A stretch of 64,000 nucleotides of DNA from Skeletonema tropicum (lineage: Eukaryota > Bacillariophyta > Thalassiosirophyceae > Thalassiosirales > Thalassiosiraceae), in NCBI GenBank assembly GCA_037178625.1, contig CM074138.1:372001-436000 (forward strand). The letters are read 5' to 3'. Shown here piece by piece: positions 1-10,627 of the stretch. A program made the translations under genes and the position numbers. Positions within the stretch are counted from its first letter, which is position 1, and every line of letters starts with the position of its first letter. A model generated the notes under the pieces. It searched no databases and was not told the DNA's origin. It saw only the letters and a list, made by a program, of their open reading frames with translations.

Positions 1-643
1 TCTAAAATAAAACTTTGCTATCGTAGACTTACCATTCGACGTTGTTTTGAACGGCACCCCTTCGCACAAGCATCCGTGCCGTCATCTACTGAATTCTCAC
101 TGCACTCAATAGAGGGTCGGCTCTCTCTCTAGATAGAGGCCAGCATAACAACAGATCTATTGTAGACCTATTGTATCGGTTGACAAAGCAGCATTTGAGT
201 TCGTCATCTTCTCTCTCAAAAAGTAGTAACACTTATGTCGAGAGGCGGCAGCGCATCAGCAGATAGATAGAGGGATGATGGTGTTGAAAGCAAACACAGA
301 TAGAATGAAGTTCAAGATAAACAGGTACACTAACTTTTATCATGAAATTTATTGAGGATATTCACAACGAAGAGTCCTTGGTTATTACCATTACAACATA
401 CACTAATCTTGATCTTGTCAAATGCCACAAAGCAGCTAATACATTGCATCGTCACATGAGATACATTTAAAAGTGACAACAAAATCAAATGATCACGAAA
501 ATAGTTACTCCTAATTATATAGTTACATTACACAATACACGCGCTCACAACTGCCGAAGCAATTCGTAAGCTCTTTAGCATCACAAATATAAAGCGTCGA
601 AGAACAACACACACTGGCTGGGTCAAAGTCATATGCTGAACAC
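1..643. other. No gene recognised; region downstream of H1 copy A
   Basis: I see no convincing coding region. The right part is the 3' flank of the leftward histone gene. The short open frames around 523-767 overlap the last exon of that gene and its second intron and are not independent genes. Confidence 0.4.
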
Positions 644-1281
644 TTATTCCTTGGTAGTTGTCTTCTTCTTGGTAGCAGACTGTGGCATAGAAAGTAAACG
701 ATCGTATAAGGGTCAGATTTATATAAGATTGACAATCGATAACAAAACAAAGTATGCAAAATGACACTAACCTTCTTCTTATCTCCAGCCTTCTTCTTTG
801 TTTCAGTTTTCTTCGTCTCTGTCTTCTTGGCTGCGGGCTTCTTCTTCGTCTCAGTCTTCTTCTTGGGTGCGGTCTTCTTCTTAGGGGCCTAATGGAGGAA
901 GCAAGGATGTGAACTGTTAGTTACATGGAATAATACAATGGCGCAGGTTGAATTTGAAACTATTAGGGTACACTCACAGCCTTCTTCTTGGGGGCGGTCT
1001 TCTTCTTAGGTGCTGGCTTCTTCTTGGGAGCTGGCTTCTTCTTTGGAGCAGCCTTCTTCTTAGCGGCAGTCTTGGCAGGCCGGGCTGAGCTTGTACGAAG
1101 CCTTCACCTTGATGAAAACACCAGAGGCGACACCGTCCTTCAAGGCCTTCAAGAACATTCCGTTGAGCCACTTCTTGTCGCCCATCTCAGCTTGCATGTG
1201 CTTCTTGATGGCAATAGAGGAGGATCCAGTGCGGTCCTTGAGCTCCGTGATGGCTTTGATGATTCCTGCTTTGTATGACAT
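644..1281 (-). pseudogene. Linker histone H1, copy A, with one frame break
   Basis: Linker histone that binds nucleosomal linker DNA and compacts chromatin. Exons on the minus strand are 1281-978, 888-772 and 679-644, with GT-AG introns. Exon 1 encodes the winged-helix H15 domain (about residues 3-70), starting MSYKAGIIKAITELKDRT. Exons 2 and 3 encode a lysine-rich tail of APKKK and TETKK units, one TETKK unit longer than in copy B, ending SATKKKTTTKE. One surplus C near 1078, in the SPA codons, shifts the frame and would end the protein at residue 73. Upstream of the break I count only four differences from copy B in about 210 nt, all synonymous, so the reading frame was under selection until very recently. 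A sequencing insertion is a real alternative to a true pseudogene. The start is the ATG that matches copy B. Confidence 0.85.
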
Positions 1282-3226
1282 GGTGAATTCTTATCTGATT
1301 GGAAATTAAGAAGGAATGGAGCGTGAAAGTAGTGTTAGATACATGTTTCTCAAAGACGTTGTTTCCAGCATAGCAGCGGCCTTGCATAAGGGTCACAGCA
1401 GTAACACCCCACTCCAACCCTCAATCACAGCCAGAAACACCTCTACTTATTGAGCCTTTTCTATTCGATCAGTGTGCGTCGAGATCTGCAGAGAATCCAT
1501 GCAGGTATGGAGCAATGCATGCAGCCGTTGCACAGATACGTCGCCGATTGGAGGGCTTCTCTGAAAAGCCCGACGTCTCGCCTGCCTTAGCAATATGTGG
1601 CCATCCGCCTGTCAAAACAACATCAAATCAGCCCCAGGAACAGTAGCAAGAGACTTTCTATTCAGCGTAGCCTGTATCAGATGTTCGCCCACTCGACATC
1701 TCGCCCCCATTGACACCGCCGATGACCTACCTTTGTTTGAAAAAATAACGAAAAATGAAAAATGCATCATCGAGAGCATCGAGATGAGCATCGGGACCGG
1801 GACGAGCAATGCGAAAACTGTTCAAAATAAATGGGAGTCTTTGATAGGTTGGCTTCGTATAATTTCACAGAGGAATCGAAAGCTACATACGATGAGGAAG
1901 TACTGACTTCCTACGTTGAAAGGTTCAATAATTTGACTCGACTAGGTGAAATGTGCAATGCAGAATGCAGAGCGACTGAAAGCAGCAAGAGTGGGTATGG
2001 TAGGACAATGATTGGCTTGTGGCTATTACCCACAACGACATGCTTGGCTATAACGTATATTATTAGTAGTCTATGAGATATTTGACGACCTGATAGCATT
2101 TCTTGTGTATCAAAGTCAACTGAAATGGTGAACGCAACATTTTACTCAAATAGAAGATCACACTTCTGAAGTGCTAAGATATTACAAATCATCGATCTAA
2201 TCTTTTTTTCAGGCAATACAATTGCGTGAATTTAGCAAGATGTCAGCTCTATTGTGGGCTGTTTGCTCTAGTATTTGTGCAATTCTAAGCGGACTATACA
2301 CATGCACAACAAGCTGAGATGTAGGATCAGAATGAGTTCGTCAAACGACTCATAGTTTGTTGCCATACAGCCCAAAGAAAAGAATTTCAGAACTAGGTCC
2401 TAACTATTTCAGATACCTGTTGACTATACGAAGAATTCTATTCCACTTGCAAGAGTAAACTGTACTTTGCATCATAAGGACAGAGAGTTCAATCACATTG
2501 CTGAGCGAAGGCTGTAGAGAGTTGCTATATAATACGTGATTTCGCCCTCATATGACTCATACGTTCATCACCCGTCCCCCCACTATCTATTTTAAAGATC
2601 CTCGATGAACCTACGCAAGAATGAGCACAACTACACACCACTTCTTTCACCCACTCAAGTTCTCGGCCGAATCTCACAAGGAGCTGAACTTCAAAAAATG
2701 GGCGCGTAGGAATTACGTAGAAATCCTGGTATGTTTCTACGTAGAAAATCACAGCACACCGCTCCATTTCAAAATCGACATCTCTCATTTTCACAAAAAA
2801 GATGTAAGTTGGAAGAACTCAATCGCCGCCGTTGTCAAAGCCGAAGCCTTGGATGGGGCAACATGTGGACAATCATCGGCACAGAGGAGAGAGTGAGGAG
2901 ATTGCTGTCGGAGGACTGGGTCGCTGGGATTGAGTGCGGTGCCGCCGATGAGTCGACGTGGACAACACTCTCCGACTTCATGGTGCACCTCTGCGATACC
3001 CGACCTTGGCGGACCATCTGCTACAATGAAGACATGACCCTCTTTCACTCGCCTCCTCTCAAGATACTACTACTGCTGCACTCGCACTGTCTCTGTAATG
3101 GTCCGACGCCTGCTCTGATTTCATCTCATGCACCCTCTTCATGTCTATCTAACGCCCGCCCCGTCATTTTTCAAAAATTGCCGTTTCATTATTTTATCAT
3201 CAACAGACCCAAACAATTATCCAACC
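1282..3226. other. Intergenic region between divergent H1 genes
   Basis: About 1.9 kb separates the two H1 start codons and must hold both promoters. No supported gene. A segment at about 2726-2745 (cctggtatgtttctacgtag) also occurs in reverse orientation inside the MITE at 30631-30990, near 30715-30735, so part of this spacer is probably transposon-derived. A long open frame at 2731-3447 crosses the start of H1 copy B in the wrong frame and was rejected. Confidence 0.5.
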
Positions 3227-3847
3227 ATGTCATACAAAGCAGGAATCATCAAAGCCATCACGGAGCTCAAGGACCGCACCGGTTCCTCCTCCATTGCCAT
3301 CAAGAAGCACATGCAAGCCGAGATGGGCGACAAGAAGTGGCTCAACGGAATGTTCTTGAAGGCCTTGAAGGACGGTGTCGCCTCTGGTGTTTTCATCAAG
3401 GTGAAGGCTTCGTACAAGCTCAGCCCGGCTGCCAAGACTGCCGCTAAGAAGAAGGCTGCTCCAAAGAAGAAGCCAGCTCCCAAGAAGAAGCCAGCACCTA
3501 AGAAGAAGACCGCCCCCAAGAAGAAGGCTGTGAGTGTACCCTAAGAGTTTCAAATTCAACCTGCGCCATTGTATTATTCCATGTAACTAACAGTTCACAT
3601 CCTTGCTTCCTCCATTAGGCCCCTAAGAAGAAGACCGCACCCAAGAAGAAGACTGAGACGAAGAAGAAGCCCGCCGCCAAGAAAACTGAAACAAAGAAGA
3701 AGACTGGTGATAAGAAGAAGGTGAGTGAAATTTTGCATACTTTGTTTTGTTTTTGAATATCAATCATTTTGACCAATCTGATTCTCATATGATCATTTAC
3801 TTTCTATGCTACAGTCTGCTACCAAGAAGAAGACTACCAAGAAATAA
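3227..3847 (+). CDS. Linker histone H1, copy B (intact, three exons)
   Basis: Exons are 3227-3529, 3619-3720 and 3815-3847, with GTGAGT donors and AG acceptors and all boundaries in phase 0. They give 145 residues. The globular winged-helix H15 domain fills residues 3-70, with the motif KKWLNGMFLKALKDGV near residues 36-51. The rest is a basic tail of repeated KKKPAP, KKKTAP and TETKKK units ending SATKKKTTKK. Nuclear; expected to bind linker DNA at the nucleosome dyad. The ATG at 3227 follows CCAACC and is the only start that keeps the domain. The gene is divergent from copy A. Exon 1 and intron 1 are nearly identical between the copies while intron 2 is clearly diverged, which suggests gene conversion. 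Copy B is the functional candidate of the pair. Confidence 0.93.
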
Positions 3848-4536
3848 GCATTCTGCCTCCAACTTCTGTGACTTACTTGTTGACCCAGCCACCGTGCCTA
3901 CTTCTCAATATGTAAGATTGCTTCGATAGTTTTGCTGGACCTCACCGAGTGCTTCACACTCAAACACAAACAAACTGGATTTTCTAAAATCCACTCTTTC
4001 AATCAAAGAACAACCATCCATCCTGTATTTGTCTTCTCTTACTTTCTTGTCGGCAAGTGAATGTCAAGGCCTAGACTATTCCTCTTTCCATCTGCACTCC
4101 ACATGTTTAGCTTGTTGGTCATGGACAGGAATTATCATCGACAATAGCGGAGCATTGATGAGGTGTGCAACCTAAGTCTCCTTGTGGACCTCTGCAACAA
4201 TAACTTCTTGCTGTGAAGACTAAATAATAAATTTTTACTTGAATGACTCTGCTCTCCGCCCAAGCATCACAAAACAACTTTCATCAGATAGGAGAAGGAG
4301 TTTACAGTAGGCAGTTTTGACACCAATTACAAATTACAGTAGTTGTTATCAGCTATTGTTACTTCTTCATAATCGTCTTCGAAAGCAATTTTGTATCTTT
4401 TTGTATCTTCAATTCATTTTGCTGTACATAGTAAGTACAATATTTACACCTCCATTGGTACCTCTCCTCTTCCTGGTGTATGAATGAGAACGTATTTTCA
4501 ACGTGAATTCCCGTTCTGTCTCTATCTCTTATTACT
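3848..4536. other. Intergenic region between convergent H1 copy B and cyclin genes
   Basis: About 690 bp, A+T-rich, presumed to hold both 3' untranslated regions. The H1 and cyclin genes converge here. Nothing else recognised. Confidence 0.4.
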
Positions 4537-5514
4537 CTATTGATGGCATTCAACCACATTGAATACAGATGTGGGTGAAACTTCCCCCGTATTGGTTTCT
4601 TGAGGAACAAAAACATCGTTATCACCACCACCTTGCTTGATGATCACATCATATATCTGCAACAGTCTTATGTAACATTTCTCTACCATGGACCGATCAT
4701 CATCCACTAGAAGATTTTCCAGCTGGATATTCACTTGGAGAGGACGTTCGACGATATCCATCGCTGCCAAAATGGAAGCACGGGCAATGGTCGATGCCTT
4801 TTTGCTGATGAAGAAGCTGTCACAGACTGCAAGCTCGAGAAGATAAGTGGCTGAATCCTTTATTTCGTTCATGGCTGCATCTTCTTGGGATGTTTCAAAG
4901 AAAATTTCCAAGAATAAGTGTGGTGTGGCTGGACTTAAATGCCAATTCAACCCCTGGAGGATTATACGTTCCATCTTGACGACTTGATCATCTCGGAACG
5001 ATCCTCTGGAGAGGGATACCATGCTCTGTACAGAAATCTTCTTGGGGCAGTGCACTTTAATTGCAAGATAGAGGCAGGTCATGGAAACTAGCTGGACGAT
5101 TGTATCATTGATGCCGTAGTGTGGAACGATACGGTCAAAGTAGGACATGGCGTAGGATACGACGTCTCGGCCAAGTTCGCTATTGTTGCAAAAATGGATA
5201 CAGAAAAGCAGATGTGAGTTAGGCGTAGGACAGGACAAATAAACTATCTTACAACAACCTGAGACGTATCCACCCATCAAATGATGATGTATTCATACTC
5301 ACCAATGGTCCACAACCTGGTAACACCATTCAACAATCTTTTCACGCCATGCTACGGGACAGCCTGTTGTGGCATTCATACCTGTTAAAGGCAGGTGTAG
5401 CCCCAACGAAGCGGCGGAGGAGGATGCAGAAGGGGGCTTGACTCGATAACCCTCGGCAACTTCGCGTTGAGCCAATGCGTCCCATTGAGCTAGTGCATCT
5501 ATTATGGCGGTCAT
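4537..5514 (-). CDS. Cyclin, single cyclin box (two exons)
   Basis: Exon 1 is 5514-5303 and exon 2 is 5179-4537; the intron has a GTGAGT donor and an ATAG acceptor. The splice joins VVDH to CELGRDVVSYAM, giving 284 residues. The cyclin N-terminal fold covers about residues 54-165. Its first helix contains WREKIVEWCYQVVDH, followed by SYAMSYFDRIV and LYLAIKVHCPKK. A less conserved C-terminal half (LELAVCDSFFISKKASTIA) fits a second cyclin fold. Cyclins activate a cyclin-dependent kinase and set its substrate choice and timing. The short N-terminus without a destruction box resembles the expanded single-box diatom cyclins rather than A/B-type mitotic cyclins. The subclass is inference. Start at the first ATG of the open frame; an additional upstream exon cannot be excluded. 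Confidence 0.85.
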
Positions 5515-6396
5515 GGTGGTAATTCTATTGAGATGCGGTGTGGAGAGATAATAGCAGCATACACTTCTCTAACGGATTGCAGTTGCGTGCTCCGTTGGCT
5601 GAAGGGGTTGATATGAGTGGTAAGTTGTGCCGTCAAATATGCACAAGATTCGTGTGCGTGCACACGAGTTATGTCCAACTGATATGTCTGCGGTGTCGAT
5701 TGGTCTACAAATGCACCAATTGATGTTCCGGGGTGTGGAGAGGATTATTTCTTTTTGCTATGTGGTCGTCGAAGCGACGACGAGGACTGTTTCTCTGACG
5801 AGCCAAAGGATTTGTGGCAATGTCCGAAAAACAGGTGGTGGGGAGTTTGAGCACAAAGGCAAAAGACAAAGCAAAGGCAGCACGATGTCGGCAGCAGCTG
5901 GCGCTGGTTGGTGCTCTGGTTGTTTTCGAAGTTCAACAGAGAGACAATGATATGTCAGCAGAAAGAGAGATTCGTAGAAATCTTTGGGAAGACCCGCACC
6001 CCTCGAATACCCGCTGGTTTCAAGAAAATCCCCATATTGGTCACATATAACTTAGTAACGGATACTTTGAATGCCCATATAGTCTGGTAACGGGTGTAAA
6101 TATTGCAAATATTCCTGTAAGAAGGTCCCTATTACAATGATCTTTATTCGGGCACCTCAAAAGATTCCACATGGACGGAGAGAAGCGTCTTTTTGTCTGA
6201 ACCTGAGACACTGCGGTGCGCGAGAAGGAGCGCGTCGGCATTTTGGCTCCTGCTTCCACTTTACTGGAGTGAAGTGAAGTGAAGAAGAAGTAATGAATCG
6301 TACAAATCACGAGCTAAGAGTAGGATGAACAGCCCACCAGCTTGCAGGCTCTTCCGATGGCGACGGGGCACTGCGCAGGTTCTTTATGTTGTGACA
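5515..6396. other. Upstream region of the cyclin gene; no supported gene
   Basis: Several overlapping short open frames occur on both strands (5538-6310). They are low-complexity, overlap each other in conflicting frames and match no family I recognise. This stretch presumably holds the cyclin promoter. Confidence 0.35.
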
Positions 6397-6732
6397 TACT
6401 CCCTCTGTCCCAAAAAAAATGAGCTATTTGAAGTTAATCGTAGTCCCACAAAAAACTAGCTATTTGACGTACTTATTCCTACGTGAGGTCCTACACAAGT
6501 GTCCGAGAGGCCTCTTCATTTTCACAATAGGGTTAGATATAAGGATATTTTAACGCCTTTTGTCACAATATCATTACAAATACTTGCTTAACAACCTCCA
6601 ACCTCCATATAATCGTAACCGGCGTGAAATAAGCTTTCCAACGATGTGCGATAGCAATTTTTTGGACGGAAATTGACCAAATTTTAACTATTTTAAATCA
6701 AAAAGCTCATTTTTTGTGGGACAGAGGGAGTA
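6397..6732. mobile_element. Stowaway-like MITE with TA target duplication
   Basis: A 332-bp non-coding element (6399-6730) lies between TA dinucleotides at 6397-6398 and 6731-6732. Its ends are inverted repeats of about 27 bp starting CTCCCTCTGTCCCA and continuing into an A-run and TGAGCT, with one mismatch. A sub-terminal copy of the TCCCACAAAAAACT motif lies near 6450. TA target duplication and the CTCCCTC(C/T)GT terminus are hallmarks of Stowaway MITEs (Tc1/mariner superfamily) known from plants. It has no coding capacity and would have been moved by a transposase in trans. Confidence 0.88.
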
Positions 6733-7138
6733 CTTCCTTTCTTTCATACAACGAGCGTGCTGGACATGCAAGTGCAATCACTGCACAGGTCTGAACCTGA
6801 ACTCGAGACAAGGAAGAAGCTTCGACACCCGACGTGGGTCAGAATGAAAGACATAGAATAGAAAAGCACTCTGACTTTGGTCGCACGAAGATGTTGAAAG
6901 ATAGGTTGCTGGTTGCTGTTTCCTTTCGCATCTGCGTGATATGCATTGGGTAGAGCCTCAAAGCCAGCTTCTTGCTATGCAAATTTGGGAGCACTGCATC
7001 CGAATTCTGAAGCGCATTCGAGAATGCTTGAATTACTGCTAGAGCAAGCTTTTGGTAGGAGTACGCTGTAGATGTTCATTTGAAAGCATTTACGTATTAA
7101 AATAAATACAAAGTTAATCAGATTAGATATCTACGATA
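6733..7138. other. Intergenic, nothing recognised
   Basis: About 400 bp without a supported open frame or repeat. The A+T-rich end near 7080-7138 is likely the 3' flank of the leftward membrane-protein gene. Confidence 0.35.
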
Positions 7139-7811
7139 CTAAAAGGTATTATTGAAGGGCAGACAAGCAGCAGCAATGGCCTCAAGCATCCAATACATCG
7201 CCGCCGACACAGAAGCAATTGCTCCGATGCTTGGACTACAGTTACTCCCTGACATCCACGAAATCTTGCAATACAGACTTCCAAAAAGGCTCAAAGCTGC
7301 CAATTGAAATAATGCAGCCAGCAAATAGATTGATACAAGCATATATCGGGCTTTAGCTGTCGGAAAGCCAGGCTTCATCAACAAGTACATCGAGACGAAC
7401 GGACCCATTCCTCCAAACATTGCTCCCATGATCGCGGAAGCCTTAGCAGAGTTATATGGTGTATCCGAGAACTGATATGGTGTATCCAAGAACGGAAGAT
7501 TGTCCGTGTTGACGCAGCCTGAAAGAGCGAATTTTGACGTTAGATCAACCTTCAACAAACTCAAGTTATGAATCGATATGCTCAAACCATCAGCAAAGGA
7601 AGCATCAGCATCAAGCGTGACGAGAAGCAAACTCGCAAGTCGAAATGGAGAAAATTGACAGTCCAAGGCCAATGAAACTTCCCACAAATAGAATTGTAAG
7701 TCCAATAAGATTGTCAGTCTTTCTTCGTTTTGGTTCAATAGCTACAACTGCTTCCGCTACCGCCACGGTCACATCATGTGTCTCAGGTACATCTTGCTGT
7801 TGGTGGTGCAT
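7139..7811 (-). pseudogene. Four-helix membrane protein of unknown function, frame-broken
   Basis: Two overlapping frames together encode about 220 residues. The first begins at ATG 7811 (MHHQQQDVPETHD) and contains a helix with LIGLTILFVGSFIGLGLSIF, followed by STCEFAS. Removing one base near 7622 would join STCEFAS to VTLDADASFADGLS and continue to the stop at 7139. That frame has an extracellular-like loop with a single Cys (LSGCVNTDN), then three further hydrophobic segments around IMGAMFGGMGPFVSMYLL, YMLVSIYLLAALFQLAAL and IGAIASVSAAMYWML. The topology (helix, long loop, three helices) resembles claudin/PMP22-like four-TM proteins, but I cannot assign a family. An upstream in-frame ATG at 7865 lies inside a perfect hairpin and is a less likely start. 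Confidence 0.5.
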
Positions 7812-7843
7812 TTGATTCTGATTCCTGCAGCGGCAATCGACCA

Positions 7844-7893
7844 ATACGTACACTAGTCCCACCACCCCTTGGTGGTGGGACTAGTGTACGTAT
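7844..7893. repeat. Perfect 23-bp inverted repeat with a 4-nt loop
   Basis: Positions 7844-7866 (starting atacgtacactagtccc) are the exact reverse complement of 7871-7893, separated only by cctt. It lies immediately upstream of the likely start of the membrane-protein gene, between it and a leftward open stretch at 7893-8204 (MNSSDINEPSIWAEPG) that might be a detached N-terminus. No target duplication is evident, so it may be a recently formed palindrome or the remnant of a foldback element. Confidence 0.9.
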
Positions 7894-8239
7894 CATAATA
7901 GCACAAGCCAAATCATTCTCGAGGAAGAAGCTGAGTATGACTGCGTGACTGTGACCGCCGTGCCTGTCAATGCCAACACTGATCCTGATCCATATGTCCC
8001 GGAATAGCCCGGCTCTGCCCAGATAGATGGTTCATTAATATCAGAAGAGTTCATGCTATGTTTGTTTTTATGCAATGGGCGAGGCAAAGTGCAAAGTTTA
8101 CATACTAAGTACTCCTGATGGGAACAGTCGTGCTCTGGCGAAGGGAGACCGTGCATGCAGGAACCTGCAGGAAGAACCTCATGAGCGAGGTGTATCCGTC
8201 CCAACGCGTTCGTATCGTGTCACAGCTCGCAGCGAACCT

Positions 8240-8281
8240 GTCAGAACCAAGGGTAAATAAATATAATCCCTTGGTCAGAAC
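8240..8281. mobile_element. 26-bp remnant of an hAT-like MITE with 8-bp target duplication
   Basis: The segment 8248-8273 starts CAAGGGTAAATAAATA and ends CCCTTG. It is flanked on both sides by gtcagaac (8240-8247 and 8274-8281). The left end is identical to the terminus of the 783-bp element at 29425-30207, whose ends are also flanked by an 8-bp duplication. I read it as an extreme internal-deletion derivative, or a failed excision, of the same family. Confidence 0.75.
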
Positions 8282-8441
8282 CGCTTGGCCCTTTTCGCGA
8301 TTTGCGTGCGAGGTGCGATGTGAATGAACGAATAGCATTTTGCATTTTGCATTTTGACCACTCATGCGGTCGACTACTAACTATTGGTCGTTGGTTGGAT
8401 GGTTCCCGTGGTTGAATCATGACGACGGCAGAGCACTTCTC

Positions 8442-8943
8442 TACTGTACGTTTGCTCTCAAATCCTACCTTTGACTTCAATTACGGGAGTTAGTGGACAA
8501 GTGAGGTATCAATGAGCTTCTACGGACAATATGAATAACATTGACGCTTTGAAATAGGGTCAACATCCTAGCAGTTACTGAGTTATGGCTAGTCGTAGGG
8601 AGCCCATTTTCACCATGGTTGTGTGTTTTAGATGCCATAATCGGAGGTGAGTCAGGGCAAAAGACTTAGTTTTACCTTGAATAAGTAGGAATTAGTATAT
8701 GAGTGCCAGTTACTGTCAGACAGACAAAATAAACTGATCTTTCTCGATTATGGTAAAATAGGCTTTGAAAACCACTTTTGAAGTAGAGGAGTGCAAAATC
8801 ATTAATTTTGGGCTTCGACATTGCATTCTACTAGTTCCGACAGAGGTAATGTCGAAAAGAATTTTCGAAAAATTCCTTCTGGAAGCTACAAAAAGTGGTT
8901 TTTTTCAAACTTTTATGTAGGATTTGAAAGCAAACGTACAGTA
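8442..8943. mobile_element. Tc1/mariner-type MITE, 498 bp, TA target duplication
   Basis: The element spans 8444-8941 between TA dinucleotides. Its 25-bp terminal inverted repeats (8444-8468, starting ctgtacgtttgctctcaaat, and 8917-8941) differ at one position. There is no credible coding region; a short open frame at 8821-9021 crosses the right end and is not a gene. TA flanks plus matching inverted termini indicate a non-autonomous Tc1/mariner-type element of a different family from the one at 6399. Confidence 0.82.
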
Positions 8944-9723
8944 ACACATACAATCAACGAGAGAGTGGAGAGAAATACATGCATAATAATTAACTCCATC
9001 TGCTCCATCCCATTCTATTAGTAGGCCTCATGTAGGCCTATCAGTAGGCCTCATCAAGCGCCTCTGCTCTTGGCCTTGCTTGCCGGCTTTGATGAATCAA
9101 ACGAAGCTTCGGCTTTATCGGATACGCGAGCTTTCGACTTTCCTTTCGAAGCTCCAAAAGAGGAGAAAGAGGACAAGTACGTACGGGCGGAATTACTACT
9201 AAAAGTACGCAGCGGGCCCACCCTCTCTCTCCTTTGACAGGAAGATGATGACATCAAGGCAAGGGACAGCTTAGCAACGCAACAAAAAATAAACCCCTAT
9301 TGAGTACGATATGAACCTAATGTCAGTACTCCTTTTTACCTATATACTGTTGCCACTCTTCTTCTTGGTCATTCTTGTCTCTCGGGCCAGCATGAAAGAA
9401 GTTGACGATCCAATAAAGGTAAGCTTCTACTTTTAGTTTTATCTTTTGCTTTTGAGGACAATTCGGAATTCAGGAACAGAATAATTATTATTCGTGGACA
9501 TGATAACTATGCATACTACTACATTATTACTTGAAGAAGTATCTTTATTCGCCTTATGCCAAATCATAGAATAGTCGATGCATGCGCTGCTTGTATGCCT
9601 CTCTAGCGTATGCAGCTTGCAAGTAGGGTCTTACAAGCAAGGCCTCTTTTACACATGGGAAGTCAGACAATATTCAATCCACGGATTGACCACCGTCGAG
9701 CTATGTCAACAGAAAAATCTTGG
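8944..9723. other. Intergenic; one low-complexity open frame only
   Basis: A leftward 67-residue Ser/Lys-rich frame at 9054-9257 has no recognisable domain and could be the end of a lost gene. A short direct repeat (gtaggcctcat) occurs around 9020-9050. Nothing else recognised. Confidence 0.3.
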
Positions 9724-9978
9724 CTACATTATTTTTCCGTAACTCGTCTTGATGGCGATTTCATCCACAGCCTCGTTATGTTCCCAATGCAATTTGGCTG
9801 TCAATGGACCATTTACGTGGCTGTCTTTGGGTCCTGATCTGCCTTCGACATTCATATCGATTGAAATCATTGTAACTCCTTTCCATGATTTATCTCCACT
9901 CGACTTTGAGAAAACTTCGTATTCATGCACAAAGTCGTCCCATGGTATGTTGACGCCGTTGATAATGACAGTTGGCAT
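9724..9978 (-). CDS. Small hypothetical protein, 84 residues
   Basis: ATG at 9978, stop at 9724. The composition is balanced, with well-spaced Trp residues and a beta-strand-like pattern (MPTVIINGVNIPWDDFV, then KGVTMISIDMNVEG and AKLHWEHNEAVDEIAIK). That is unlike the random low-complexity frames around it, so it may be a real small protein or an exon of a larger one. I recognise no family, signal peptide or membrane segment. It stands alone, with repeats on both sides. Confidence 0.35.
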   Translation of the reverse strand: MPTVIINGVNIPWDDFVHEYEVFSKSSGDKSWKGVTMISIDMNVEGRSGPKDSHVNGPLTAKLHWEHNEAVDEIAIKTSYGKIM

Positions 9979-10329
9979 TTCACCTGATCCTGGGTATCGA
10001 TCTATTAGGTCTGCTCCGCCACCGCCACGGCGATTTCCAATGAATCGGAACTCTGGTCTCCTGTCCGTGTCTGGTTCGAATCGCCTAACCCCCGCTGTGA
10101 ATTACGCCGATGGCGTCGAAAGACCGGCGCGTGCGGGGAGGGACCCGCGAGCGCCTGGAAAAGAAAATCTGGGAACTAGGATGCACCGTGCGCTGTAGAA
10201 TAGAGAGAAGTTCAAGCAGATACATAGGTGCATCAACCTCGGAAGTCACAGTATCTCTGGCTCTCCCAAAACTTCACTGCGTAAGTTTGGAGGGCGATTA
10301 ATTAGTATGAACATTCGGCACTATTTTGC

Positions 10330-10627
10330 ACCATGCACCGTGTGCTATTTAGAGAGTACATAGTGTTGAGAAGAGATAAAGCAGATAGATAGACGCATGC
10401 ACGCCAGCGAAATGAGTGGCAACCTAGGAAGTCACAGGTATCTTAGATTTTGAGTTTCGAAAGCCGACCCCATGCCTGCAAGATGCAGGCGATGGGGTCG
10501 GCGGCAGATTTGTCTCAATACTCATTAAATGCTGCTAGCTGTTAAAAGCTACTAAAACCTTTCTTCGCATTGTGCCTGGGAGCAAGGATCATAGCTGTGC
10601 GTGGAGCATTGCCTCATTCGATCAATC
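10330..10627 (+). repeat. Dispersed hairpin repeat, copy A
   Basis: First of three related copies (also 11483-11755 and, reversed, about 27400-27600). Shared landmarks are gcaccgtgtgc, gagaagagataaagcag, cacaggtatctt, a strong hairpin, ggcagatt..tctca..actca, and a terminal gcattgcctcattcgatcaa. The hairpin arms are ccgaccccatgcctgc (10464-10479) and gcaggcgatggggtcgg (10485-10501). A partial head-only copy lies at about 10180-10260. No open frame. It may be a SINE-like or foldback element; I could not identify target duplications. Confidence 0.65.

Noticed and set aside
2731..3447. 238-codon plus-strand open frame overlapping H1 copy B
   Set aside because: It crosses the H1 start in a different frame, has no recognisable domain and no ATG context. 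The H1 frame with its three exons and family match is clearly the real one.
5538..6310. Overlapping short frames upstream of the cyclin gene
   Set aside because: Mutually conflicting frames on both strands without motifs; most likely promoter and spacer DNA.
10060..10100. B-box-like ggttcgaatc suggesting a tRNA gene
   Set aside because: No A box at the required distance upstream and no cloverleaf could be drawn.
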